Notes: generated from the letters alone by a model not told the origin. Positions 1 to 8,438 are shown, counted from the stretch's first letter. The stretch: DNA of 12,071 nt from Spongospora subterranea (GCA_900404475.1 OUQQ01000611.1:1-12071); one strand, 5' to 3'. Numbers and translations are program-made.

Positions 1-241
1 TTTCTTAAATTGTGCGCGCAGTTTTCAAAAACCAAATTGAAAAGCGTGTCAAGTTAAGATGTCTGGTACTGTAATTGTAGTGACGGACTCCCCCTCCGTT
101 GAGTGTAATCGGCTTTAGTGGTGCTGTTACACCACACACATCTCTCTCTCTTCAACAGGTATTTCACAACGATAAAGAACAGTTTCACGTCAATACTCTC
201 TCTCTCGCTCTCTCTCTCTCTCTCATCCGTAATCGGCGATC
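1..241 (+). promoter_or_regulatory. 5' leader / promoter region of the ETF beta gene
   Basis: No protein-coding gene is evident here. Bases 1-35 match a segment upstream of the gene at 7076-7753 (see the shared-element entry). A 19-codon open frame runs from an ATG at 59 to a TAG at 116-118 and could be an upstream ORF. Pyrimidine runs lie at 141-152 and 196-224. The latter is almost pure CT. The first is followed by CAG/GT at 156-160 and looks like a 3' splice site, so a 5'-UTR intron is possible. Promoter and leader cannot be separated from sequence alone. Confidence 0.45.
196..224. repeat. CT dinucleotide tract
   Basis: Twenty-nine bases of CT repeat with a single G interruption, ending 17 nt before the ETF beta start codon. 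It probably lies in the 5' UTR. A similar purine/pyrimidine tract on the opposite strand sits at 10403-10465 beside the retroelement fragments. Confidence 0.9.
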
Positions 242-1180
242 ATGAAGATACTGGTGCCGATCAAACGGGTTGTCGATTTTGCCGTCAAGGTTCGAGTAAG
301 CGCCGACAAGTCGGGAATTGATCTCGCCAACGTGAAAATGGCGATGAACCCGTTTTGCGAAATCGCAGTCGAAGAAGCTGTTCGGTTAAAAGAGCAGAAG
401 CACGCCAGCGAAGTTGTCGCTGTGTCAATCGGTGGTAAACAGTGCCAAGAGACGTTGCGCACTGCTTTGGCAATGGGAGTCGATAGAGCTGTTCATATTC
501 AGGTATTTGAACCTCCTCATTTGCTATTGGTCGCTATGTTGATGTTTCGTGAACTTATGTAGACCGATTTGCGAACAGATCAAGAACTACAACCATTAGC
601 CGTTTCCAAACTTATCGCCAAACTAGTGTTGAAAGAGAAATCCGATATGGTTATTCTGGGCAAACAAAGCATTGATGATGATTCAAATCAGACGGGACAA
701 ATGCTTGCAGGACTCATGAAATGGCCTCAGGCAACGTTCGCTTCAAAAATCACTGTCGAAGGTGACAAGGTAAGCGTTTTTCCACCTTTTTTGCTACTCT
801 TGGTCGTTAATGGGCTGAGCAACTCATCAGAGGATTCAAGTCACTCGCGAGGTTGATGGAGGGCTTCAAACCGTTTCATGCACTTTGCCAGCAGTGGTAA
901 CTTGTGACCTTCGCCTCAACCAACCTCGATATTCGTAATTCCAAACGCGACAATGTTTGTTCTGCCAATAAATTGTAAGTCCCTCAGGAGCCTTCCCAAC
1001 ATCATGAAGGCGCGCAAAAAACCGTTAGAGACGATGAATGCAGCAGAAATGGATGTTCCGCTGGATCCTCGTCTGAAGGTGAAGGCCGTCGTCCCACCTG
1101 CCGAGAGAAAAGCTGGTGTCATCGTGGACTCAGTTGATACATTAATTGAAACGCTCAAATCAAAAGGAGTAATACCATAA
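242..1180 (+). CDS. ETFB: Electron transfer flavoprotein beta subunit, 4 exons
   Basis: Exons 242-502, 563-769, 831-934 and 988-1180 join to 254 codons; the human protein has about 255. Introns are 60, 61 and 53 nt with GT-AG ends, and the phases agree. The protein is the AMP-binding half of the matrix ETF heterodimer, which passes electrons from acyl-CoA and other dehydrogenases to ETF-ubiquinone oxidoreductase. Visible family features are the N-terminal [12 protein letters not shown], then [45 protein letters not shown] and the late signature [25 protein letters not shown], the last interrupted by intron 3. The [10 protein letters not shown] segment is the loop that docks partner dehydrogenases, and its basic residues are methylated in animals. 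The ATG at 242 is the only start that keeps the canonical N-terminus. Convergent with the CAP gene. Confidence 0.97.
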
Positions 1181-1204
1181 ATTTTGGAAATGTTTTTATT
1201 AAGT

Positions 1205-2521
1205 TTATTGGAGAGTTAGGCCTTTTAGGAAATCGCTTAGCGAAATTCCCATTAATTTATCCCCTTCGTTGCTGCTGCTATTATTCGCTAGAGACGAGTT
1301 TCCATCGGAGACATTAACGACGCTTGCGCTGACAGAAGTTGGTGTTATGTCAATAATAGTGGCATTAACTTGACTTTGTGGTTCTTTCTCGACCTCAGCC
1401 TCTGGAGCTGTTGACGATGCGCTAGTTTCAACGATTTCTGGTTCTGGAGCTGTAGTTATGGGCAATTCCGGAGCCTCCGTCGGCTCTGGATTGCCAATCT
1501 CCACCGAATACATCATCGGTAGTGCCTGGATTCTCTGCAACCTATCTGCCTCTGCTTGCTGCTCTGGCGATAAAGTCGGCTGTGGACGCCATGTCACTGG
1601 TGCACCTGAGCATGTGCATCCTGGTAGCTCCATCACGTGACTTTCAACGTTGAACTGGTCGAAGTCGCCGTTGGGATCAGCTAATGTCCCGAACCATATG
1701 TATGCATACCTGAGCAGGCGAGATCCATTATCCACAACGAAGACATGGAACATATCATCAGTACCTTTCCCCAACAGCTGCGCCTATCGATAGCCATTTG
1801 AATTCAGACCAGCTATCCTCTTGCAAAATGAATTTCCTGTGGTCTATGTTTGACACAAACATGTCCAATGCCCTAACTGCTGAGAATGGCCCCCCGGCCC
1901 ATTCATATGCCAGCTCGTAAGCCGCCACATTGAATATATTCCACTTCAACGCTGTCGTCACTTGTAGCGCCTTCCTGTGCATGCAGTTTGGCTGGATAGA
2001 ACAAGTATAAATGAACTAATACGCTGGCAGGTGGCTTCAGGATATAATTACATTGCTGTGATCGCTGGGATAACAACATGAACTCCACGAGTGCAATCCA
2101 CATTCGTTGTTGATACTCTGTTTGGATGAGACAATATCTCGCATATGGGCGCAGGCAGTCGACATCAATGATCGCGAGATGTTTATGCTTGGTAATCCAT
2201 GGGTAATCCGGTAGTTGTTGATGCTCCGGATCATGTCGAACGAGCTTGACAGAGTTCTGCATCGTCACCAAACAACTTAGATTAATAAATGAAATAAAAA
2301 TACGAAAAAGTTTACACTGGACACATCCGACTTGACGCAGGTTCATCAGCTTCCTCAGCCTCAGAATTTCGTGCTGGCATTTCAAAAGGATTGTCCATCC
2401 CCCTAATCGCACGTCGTACGCTTTTCTTCGGAGGAGCATTGCGATCTGGAAAAAGCAGTGTTTGTGGAAAAGCTAATGACATTATACATACGAAGATTGC
2501 AATTGCGACTAATTTCACCAT
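1205..2521 (-). CDS. Secreted CAP (SCP/PR-1-like) domain protein with a Pro/Glu/Ser/Thr/Asn-rich tail, 4 exons
   Basis: Read on the minus strand, the exons are 2521-2316, 2256-2052, 1991-1765 and 1709-1205 (introns 59, 60 and 55 nt, GT-AG), giving 380 aa. Residues 1-19 form a signal peptide (hydrophobic VAIAIFVCIMSLAF). About 70-222 is a CAP domain: an INNYRITHGLP helix, AHMRDI, CGLHSWSS, CCYPSDHSN, then CMHRKAL, YELAYEW and finally GERYAYIWFG, which is rebuilt exactly by removing intron 3. This is the HSWS/CCY..DH subtype found in protists, bacteria and some animals. The tail (about 225-380) is rich in P, E, T and S with several N-glycosylation sequons (NATI, NVSD, NSSL) and no obvious C-terminal anchor. 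Bound ligand and role are unknown. The ATG at 2521 is the first in frame before the signal peptide. AATAAA on this strand at 1204-1209 (overlapping the stop) and 1195-1200. Confidence 0.88.
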
Positions 2522-2676
2522 CAATTACGATTTAAATTATGCCAATTGCAAAGGGGTGTTAACTGTGGCCAGTCGCATCGGTCATGAGTCAACTCATATT
2601 TCATCATTGACGTCATCAAATCAATATTTGATCCTCAGTGTATTAATTGCAAAATAGAGGTTAGATCAGAAAAACT
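2522..2676 (-). promoter_or_regulatory. Promoter interval of the CAP gene with CRE and AP-1/Gcn4-type sites
   Basis: The whole gap between the ZMYND10 stop and the CAP start is 155 bp. It contains a perfect palindromic CRE, TGACGTCA, at 2608-2615 and an AP-1/Gcn4 site, TGAGTCA, at 2585-2591 nested in ATGAGT-CA-ACTCAT. A 7-bp-arm hairpin (ATCAAAT, spacer CAAT, ATTTGAT) lies at 2615-2632. Both heptamer/octamer sites are bZIP targets in fungi and animals. Their use here is inferred from sequence only. Confidence 0.5.
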
Positions 2677-4405
2677 TCAATGAGTGCGGCAATCCGTTTT
2701 ATGGTTAGGCCAAGCGTCCACCTGGCATTGTCTTGAACAATACCATACTTTCTTGCAAATAGAACAGCGCTTGTCTGCGTCACGACTACAGTTCATGCAC
2801 TTGTTAATTGTAGAATAGCTCTCTTCATCGAAGAAATCCGCCATTTGCGACAGCTAAATAGGATATCAAACAACGGGGCAATAGTAGCCGGATACTACCG
2901 ACATACCTCTGACTTTATATGTTCTGGTTTAAAAAACTTCTCGAAAAGTTGTACAGCGATGTCGGAGTAATTTAAGCCCAGAGTCGAAGCATAAATATCA
3001 GCAACTTGTTCAATGAGAAGGCCTGACGACTTCCAGGAATTGTTCGGAAGTCCAGCGATAGAGAGCTGCTCTACAGTACGCCAAACACCTTCCAGCATTG
3101 GTAACTGGTCTATCAAAATCTCGTTGAAGAACCGTTTCAACTGTAATCACAAAACTGATGACTCATCATGTTGGAGTTAGATGTGAATATCGACCTTGAG
3201 CAGCGTTTCTAGTCGGTACTCATCTAGTTCAAATTTTTGCCTGCAAGTGGGACTCATAGTAAAATTATAGATTGCAATCCATATATTCCCTTCGAGTCGC
3301 GTCAGTTTAAATTGATCATTACCCTGAACAGGTCGCCATTCCTGGTCACTAAACTTTTCAACCTGAGTAAAACATTATACAATGCAGAAGATCAAATTGC
3401 TGTATGACCTTGCCTTCTTCGCGTCGGTTGAAAACGCCGGAATCTAAAACAGTAACTAGAGACAACAGAATATCTATCTGATATTAGCCCAACATAAACT
3501 TGGACTTGAACGATAATGACATCACCTTGGCGATTCAACATCCTTGTCACTAGACCTAGCGGGAGACTGTCTATATGATCAGAAATGAGCCGTATCATTG
3601 ATATGGCATCAGCGCAAAGGCCAAACTCCATTGTGCGTTTTTGGCGATTCAACCGTGCAAGCACGGGTTCTAACTCCATCGAGGAACGGTTGTGCTCGCC
3701 ATCAGGGTATGATAAACTTGGAATATGATTTTCATGTCAGATCGCACTATGCAGTTGCTACTAAGGATTACCCGGAATTCAGGGTTAACAGCCTTCGGTG
3801 ACAGTAATCACATATTTCTACAAGGAAGTCCATAACCGATTCGATCGCCGACAGTTGATAAAAGGAAGTAAGCAAAATAGTAAAAACGGTCGTCTCTTGG
3901 TAAAGCTAGATCACATTAACAATTACTTAGCGAACTCATACCGCTTACGATAAGATATAGCTTGATAGCGGTGACATCATCTATATCACTCTTAAAAAAT
4001 TCTGGCAAAATATTGTGCCGAAATGCTTCCAGGGTGATCAGCCGATGAATAAGGACGGGTAACTAGGAGCAGAAGACAAATATGAAGCAGTTAAGTTATT
4101 TGAGGAGCAATAGATAACCTTATTCGTTCCCATCAGCGTATCAACCACAATTTCATCATGCCTTGAAAGCGCTTCCTGGCATGCCTTAATATGTCTGATA
4201 AGAAAACCTTCAACCTACGTTATTCATGAACAATACCTGGACCTTGAGCTTCTCTAATGACTCGCTTTGTTGCATCCACCTAAACTGAGTTTAAAACCGA
4301 TGATTTGTCTTTCAAGACATCGCCAAACGCTTTCGATCCGATTTCATTGATGGCCAATGACGTCAAAGGTTGGATACGAGACTGAACTTCATAAGGTGAA
4401 TTCAT
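2677..4405 (-). CDS. ZMYND10: ZMYND10 orthologue (axonemal dynein arm assembly factor with MYND zinc finger), 10 exons
   Basis: Exons (minus strand): 4405-4329, 4279-4237, 4184-4119, 4062-3949, 3905-3772, 3716-3526, 3473-3409, 3362-3195, 3140-2907, 2853-2677. Introns are 43-56 nt and all phases agree; the joined frame is 422 codons (human about 440). ZMYND10 is a cytoplasmic co-chaperone for preassembly of axonemal dynein arms. It keeps family landmarks in order: IGSKAWMQQ (~24-32), LEKLKVQA, LPVLIHRL (~63), CDYCHRRL (~132), MEFGL then HIDSL (~170-190), NIWIAIYN (~252), ILIDQLPMLEG (~294) and a C-terminal MYND finger with C383, C386, C394, C397, C403, C407, H415 and C419. Splice sites were placed by keeping frame and alignment length against remembered vertebrate sequences. 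The borders of the exons starting at 4184 and 3473 are the least certain. Confidence 0.92.
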
Positions 4406-5058
4406 TATAAATAAATACTTCAGTAGGAATGACGTTGGGCGATTCGGAGTCGGGTTTGAATAAGACCCAAAATTACAGGTCACAGGGCGATAGCGCCAGC
4501 AGGGTTTTGACCGGGCCAATTGAGAGCAACCTCCACATCATGCTATCGATTGGGACACTACATTGCTGTGAACAGTTAACAACCACACTTTATTGGCATT
4601 GAGCAACCGTATTGATCCCTATCGTATAACATCGGTAGTCGATATGAAGGAGGAGCGGTTCAAGAGGTAATAACGGATTGTGCGATGACTGTCCAACGGC
4701 CTCCTCATATCACCCCAGGTCGACTGACCAGTGACCAGCCATCGCGCACTGAACAGGGCGAGGGACATGTCGAAAAAATTGGACTGGCGGGGCCCTGTCC
4801 TAATACGATGGGGATATGGGCTCACTGGCCTAATCTATTTATCGTAACGCGGCTGTAACAGGACATGAGCAGACATTGGGCACTGATGATTTACGTGAAC
4901 GGTTATTGAGGTAAGGGGATTGGCCTCTTGTTCCAGCTGGATTAATGTACACCCGCACGGGATTTATTTGGATGTCGGATCTGTCAGTTTACGGCTCCAA
5001 ACAATTATTTATCGTCTAATTTCACAAATATTGGTTCGCGGCGAGTCGCTATCGCGCC
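4406..5058. other. Intergenic stretch between the ZMYND10 and Ataxin-2 starts
   Basis: A divergent promoter interval of about 650 bp. Short open frames exist (a 68-codon one on the minus strand at 4619-4825 and a 61-codon one on the plus strand at 4920-5105), but neither shows a domain I recognise. No tRNA-like fold or long repeat was seen. An AT-rich run (TATAAATAAATA, 4406-4417) abuts the ZMYND10 start. A direct repeat of TGACCAG occurs at about 4727-4739. Otherwise nothing can be assigned. Confidence 0.5.
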
Positions 5059-6557
5059 ATGAGCTATGCCTCACGGGTTCGTGGGAGTTCAAAACCTGCC
5101 GATAGGAGTCAAACTGCTCGATTCATTATGGGATTGGTTGGGTACAATGTCAGTAAAGTGTAAGACCACATCGCGATGCTGACGATTGTTTTCTCGATCC
5201 GCAGGTGGCTGTTGAACTCTGCTCCGGCGACGTTTATGAAGGGGTTCTTTTGAAAAGTACTACTCCGACGACTTACGTCATTGGAATCGCTAAGCTAGTT
5301 GCGTCGCGTAAACAGAGTGATGTGGCCAGCTCGCCTTTCGAAGATGAGCGATCCTTTCAGTCGTATGACGTATCTTGCGTCCGGATCAAACATGAGAAGA
5401 AAGTGGAACGCGAAAAAAAAGAGGATCGCAGTGAAGCTGTTTCAAACCCAACCGATTCTGATTCACGGCAGCCACATCGGAATGCCCCGCCACCACGACC
5501 ATTAGAAAAATGGGACGGGGGTAGTACAGTGGAAGATTCCTCTGTATCCCTAGATCAAGAAGCAAAAACACGATCAAAAGACTTGGGATGGGATCAATTC
5601 GAAGTTAACAAAAAACTTTTCGGCTATCAAAGTTCTTATGTCGAAGAGGAATATACTACTGAGCTTGATCGAAATTCAGATTTTTATCGACAACACCAAG
5701 CCATGGCAAGCAAAGTCGCTAGGGAAATCCAGAATGAAACTTCATCGAACTCTCATATTGCGGAAGAACGTGGACATTCTGTAGCGACTGAACTTGATGA
5801 AGAATCAAGGTTCAGCACAGTTCTTGGTGACGATGCGGCTTCAAAAACAAAACCCAGCCGTGCCACTCGTGCTCGAACCGCGTCTAAAGGTTCATCATCC
5901 AGTACCCCGGCGAGAGATCAATCAGCAGGGAGCGATAAACCATCAAATTTGTATGTCCCTCCTGCACTTCGTAATCAGTCATCAGAAAAAGCGCCTACAA
6001 TTTCGAAGTCAAAATCTCCATCACCAGAGTTCAACAGTCGCTCTCCAGTAACGAGATCGCGCTCTCCACACGTTCGTGCTCAGTTCTCCGAGAAAAAGAG
6101 TCCTGATCAGCGTTCTCAATCATCGAAGATGGATGATGATCATGAATCGAAAGAAGCTTGTAGTGTTGCCTCCAGCGAAAAGTCAACTTTAAATGTTAAT
6201 GCGAAGGAGTTTCAATTCAATGCAGCTGCCCAAGAATTTGTCCCTTCCAATCCAAATGTTGTGTATGCGACCGGTAACGATTATGTGCCCATTGCACAAT
6301 TAATGGGGGCATATCCTGGTATGCTTCCGCCGTATTCGATTGTCGCCCCAGTTGGTTACTTTCCGGATAACGCTTTCGCAGCTCCTTTTACGGCACAATC
6401 AGTTGTCTTTCCTGTTGGCCCATCTGAAAACTTTCCAATGTCGTATCCAGAGTTTGGTCATGGGGGACAATATATTCGCTCATCCTATCACCGACCGAAG
6501 CGTCGCGATTTTCAGAAACACAAAAATAATTTCTCCGAAGCGAAACCAACAGATTAA
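5059..6557 (+). CDS. ATXN2: Ataxin-2 / Pbp1-like RNA-binding protein, 2 exons
   Basis: Exon 1 is 5059-5148, starting at an ATG in a GCGCCATGAG context; exon 2 is 5205-6557. The 56-nt intron (GTCAGT...CCGCAG) splits the LSm domain after FIMGLVGYN, and joining gives 480 aa. Domains: LSm ~22-95 (VAVELCSGDVYEGVLLK, TTYVIGIAKLV, SYDVSCVRI), a basic linker, LsmAD ~158-220 (GWDQFEVNKKLFG through AREIQNETS to HIAEERG), SR/SP-rich low-complexity sequence, and a PAM2-like motif ~357-377 (STLNVNAKEFQF and a second AAQEFVPS) for docking poly(A)-binding protein. The tail is Tyr/Pro/Phe-rich. The WDQFEVN...AEERG form of LsmAD resembles fungal Pbp1 more than animal ATXN2. Role: cytoplasmic mRNA stability and translation, stress-granule assembly. 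An alternative donor at 5155 (GTGTAAG) would add two residues. Confidence 0.93.
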
Positions 6558-7075
6558 ATTATATGCATCATCATCAGCAGCATACCTATTAAATCTTAAC
6601 TGTCCACTGAACTTATCTGTGTATCTATTTGTCGTTGCTCTCCAATTACAAAGAAAGTGGCGAAAACTTTGTGTATTGCTGTACGTAGCTGTAGTCGTAT
6701 TTAGAAATCTTGATTTTGTGCTCACATCCATTTCGAACTATTTTAAAGTTAAGTACGATGATTTGATAAATTGTGGAACGATCAGCTTAGGTCACATGCT
6801 AAGGTTTTTTTTCCCCAAAGGTTCAACAAATGCTACTGTGTTTGGTGGACGACATTCAACTTCAGGTGTCTTTATTTTTGTATAATAACAAAAATTTCGG
6901 TTCAGCGTAAGTAAAACATTATCTCGCCTTTTAATTATCAAGTTAAGAACACGATCGAAATCGAAACCGGAAGCAGGTTTGAGTGCATTACTTGTGGCGG
7001 CGGTTACGGAAGTCGCCAACCTTTTCAACTAATAGAGTGATCACACTCAATACGCCCAAGATAGAACAATTTGAA
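6558..7075. other. 3' flanks of the convergent Ataxin-2 and 225-aa genes
   Basis: About 520 bp between two stop codons facing each other. It is A/T-rich with no canonical AATAAA close to the Ataxin-2 stop; AATTAAA-like and AATAAC-like variants are present (around 6553 and 6883). The open frames here (plus strand to 6885, minus 6792-7028) have no recognisable domain and look like chance frames in untranslated sequence. Confidence 0.5.
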
Positions 7076-7753
7076 CTACAGACGGCGTGCTCGTAACTCC
7101 AGATTGACATGGACTTTGCCACGATAGTGCTGAAAATGATCGTTCACAAGGTGAAGGCGGTGATGATCAGCGATATATGACGTTAGTATCGAACTGGATT
7201 CCGATTGCACATATGCCACTTCAATAGCATCGCTGATAGAGATACTATCCAGCGGAACAGGATAATCCAATAACAGAGCTAAGGTACCATCAGGAATCGG
7301 ATCCGACTCTGAAGAGAACAATACCGAAGTAGCCTGGGAATATAATGGGTGAATGACATTCATAAACACCCAGGATCCCGACAGATCCAGGCAAGGGCTT
7401 CTGATATTGTCAAGTCGACGAACTTCCATGTGAAAAGTGGCCTGGAATTGATTCAATTGACATTCGTCACGCAGTTGTAGACCTACCGAAGCTATTCCAT
7501 CAATACCACTTCTGGTGATGACGCCCTCCATAAAATCGCTACGCCATTGCTCGGGTATTTCGCTTGCAATGACAATCGGTTTCAGTCCCAATAGACAGAA
7601 TAATATTTCACCGTTGATCATCATTGCCTCAGGCTTGAGACCATTATCCTGCAACTCGTTCACAATCTCAGGTGATTTGCGAATCATTGACACCCACCAA
7701 TCGCATTCTATTCTCTGGAAATTATTCCACACATCGGCGATGGAACAAGCCAT
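7076..7753 (-). CDS. Unrecognised 225-aa protein (possibly DUF4504 / C1orf74-like)
   Basis: An uninterrupted frame from an ATG at 7753 (MACSIADVWNNFQ) to a TAG at 7076-7078. No signal peptide or membrane segment is visible; it looks soluble and mildly acidic with a basic end (LELRARRL). Two short motifs, GEILFCLLGLKPIVI (~48-62) and LALLLDYPVPL (~162-172), recall the GLKP and LLGYPV motifs I remember from the UPF0739/DUF4504 (C1orf74) family, at comparable spacing. This is a weak memory-based match. A 54-nt GT-AG intron (GTGTAG...TTCCAG, about 7717-7771) could join an upstream frame in phase, but that frame has no ATG and crosses a promoter-like element, so the single-exon model is preferred. 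Convergent with Ataxin-2. Confidence 0.6.
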   Translation of the reverse strand: MACSIADVWNNFQRIECDWWVSMIRKSPEIVNELQDNGLKPEAMMINGEILFCLLGLKPIVIASEIPEQWRSDFMEGVITRSGIDGIASVGLQLRDECQLNQFQATFHMEVRRLDNIRSPCLDLSGSWVFMNVIHPLYSQATSVLFSSESDPIPDGTLALLLDYPVPLDSISISDAIEVAYVQSESSSILTSYIADHHRLHLVNDHFQHYRGKVHVNLELRARRL

Positions 7754-7871
7754 TCGGAATACCTACACCAGGGGGGCTATGTAGCCAGGGAACGGACCTT
7801 CACCGCAATTGCATTGTCTGGATACGGCAGATGAACAGGTGCAGAGACAGTTCCGGACCTCTTGACCCACA

Positions 7872-7907
7872 TTGGTTTTTGCAAACTGCGCGACGGAATT
7901 TAAGAAA
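7872..7907 (-). promoter_or_regulatory. Shared upstream element, copy 2 (copy 1 at bases 1-35)
   Basis: On the minus strand this reads TTTCTTAAATT, then 3-4 variable bases, CGCGCAGTTT, one variable base, CAAAAACCAA. The same string starts the window on the plus strand at base 1. Copy 2 ends about 118 nt before the ATG of the 225-aa gene; copy 1 ends 206 nt before the ETF beta ATG, in the same orientation relative to the gene. Promoter element or 5'-end relic of a repeat are both possible. Confidence 0.5.
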
Positions 7908-7917
7908 TTCCGCGCGC
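7888..7917. repeat. GC/AT hairpin upstream of the 225-aa gene
   Basis: GCGCG, a bulged A, CGGAATTT, loop AAG, then AAATTCCGCGCGC: thirteen paired bases with one single-nucleotide bulge. It overlaps the shared upstream element. Could be a cruciform or a dimeric protein-binding site. Confidence 0.6.
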
Positions 7918-7974
7918 GAAAAACAAATTGCGCAACTGCAACGGTGTGACAATTAGAGCACAGTATTCTGTGTA

Positions 7975-8438
7975 TCAAATCACAAGGTCTTCCAGCATCC
8001 CTTTTGACAGGCTGCGATGGCGTTTGTATTTCTTTACAGCATTGTCTACCTGGCGAGGCGATAGTTTATTGCTTGACCGGTGATACGCATCGATAACACG
8101 TTCTGGTGAACCTTCGGATTTACGTCAACGACACGCTTGAAAGAGCGACCGGCACGATTTTCACTAGATTGCGAAAAGAATATTTACAATTGTTCCTGGT
8201 AAAATTTGTACACGCCGTCAGAACATTTCTATAACATTTCATCTCTCAATGAAACTTCGAATAATAGTCGATGATTCTACCACATTTTTCCACGATTTCC
8301 GTTAACCACCCCCCGCTGCTCGTAGAAATCGGGTTGTTCCTGCAGCAATGCCCGCGTACCTGCTAACGACTTGGAATTATTCCACAGTCCATGTTCAGTC
8401 AGAATCGTTCGGAGTATCTTCTTTACGCCTTGATTATC
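7975..8438 (-). pseudogene. Decayed C-terminal part of a DDE transposase of a fungal-type family
   Basis: Read from 8438 to 7975 in successive shifted frames, with several stops. Recognisable pieces in order are LRTILTEHGLW and QEQPDFYEQRG (about 8414-8310), LTEIVEKCGRIIDYYSKFH (about 8307-8249), VIEMF (8235-8221, the position of the catalytic Glu region), NCKYSFRNLVKIVPVALSSV (about 8191-8130), and RVIDAYHRSSNKLSPRQ followed by VKKYKRHRSL, ending at a TGA at 7975-7977. This order (ERGLW, QPDF.EQ, PKFHCELN.IE, C.YSF, DAY.G, VKKYKSHR) is one I recall from DDE transposases abundant in fungal genomes. At least four frameshifts and internal stops mean it is dead. The N-terminal half is absent; at 8440 the sequence switches abruptly to retroelement RNase H on the other strand. 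Confidence 0.75.

Noticed and set aside
3474..3525. Alternative ZMYND10 splice pair (donor GTCATT at 3520, acceptor after ATATCAG)
   Set aside because: It keeps frame but makes a 43-nt intron and adds three residues; the GTGATG/GATAG pair gives the same length as vertebrate ZMYND10 across this block.
4619..4825. 68-codon minus-strand frame between ZMYND10 and Ataxin-2
   Set aside because: No domain, no plausible splice partners and ordinary chance length.
6340..6885. 181-codon plus-strand frame overlapping the Ataxin-2 3' end
   Set aside because: It overlaps Ataxin-2 in another frame and continues into AT-rich 3' flank; no domain.
7763..7978. Minus-strand frame with Cys-rich sequence (ILCSNCHTV, CLCTCSS, CNCGEG), spliceable in phase to the 225-aa gene
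   Set aside because: It has no ATG, abuts the transposase stop at 7975-7977, and crosses the shared promoter-like element and hairpin; the Cys pattern fits no family I know. Kept only as an alternative first exon.
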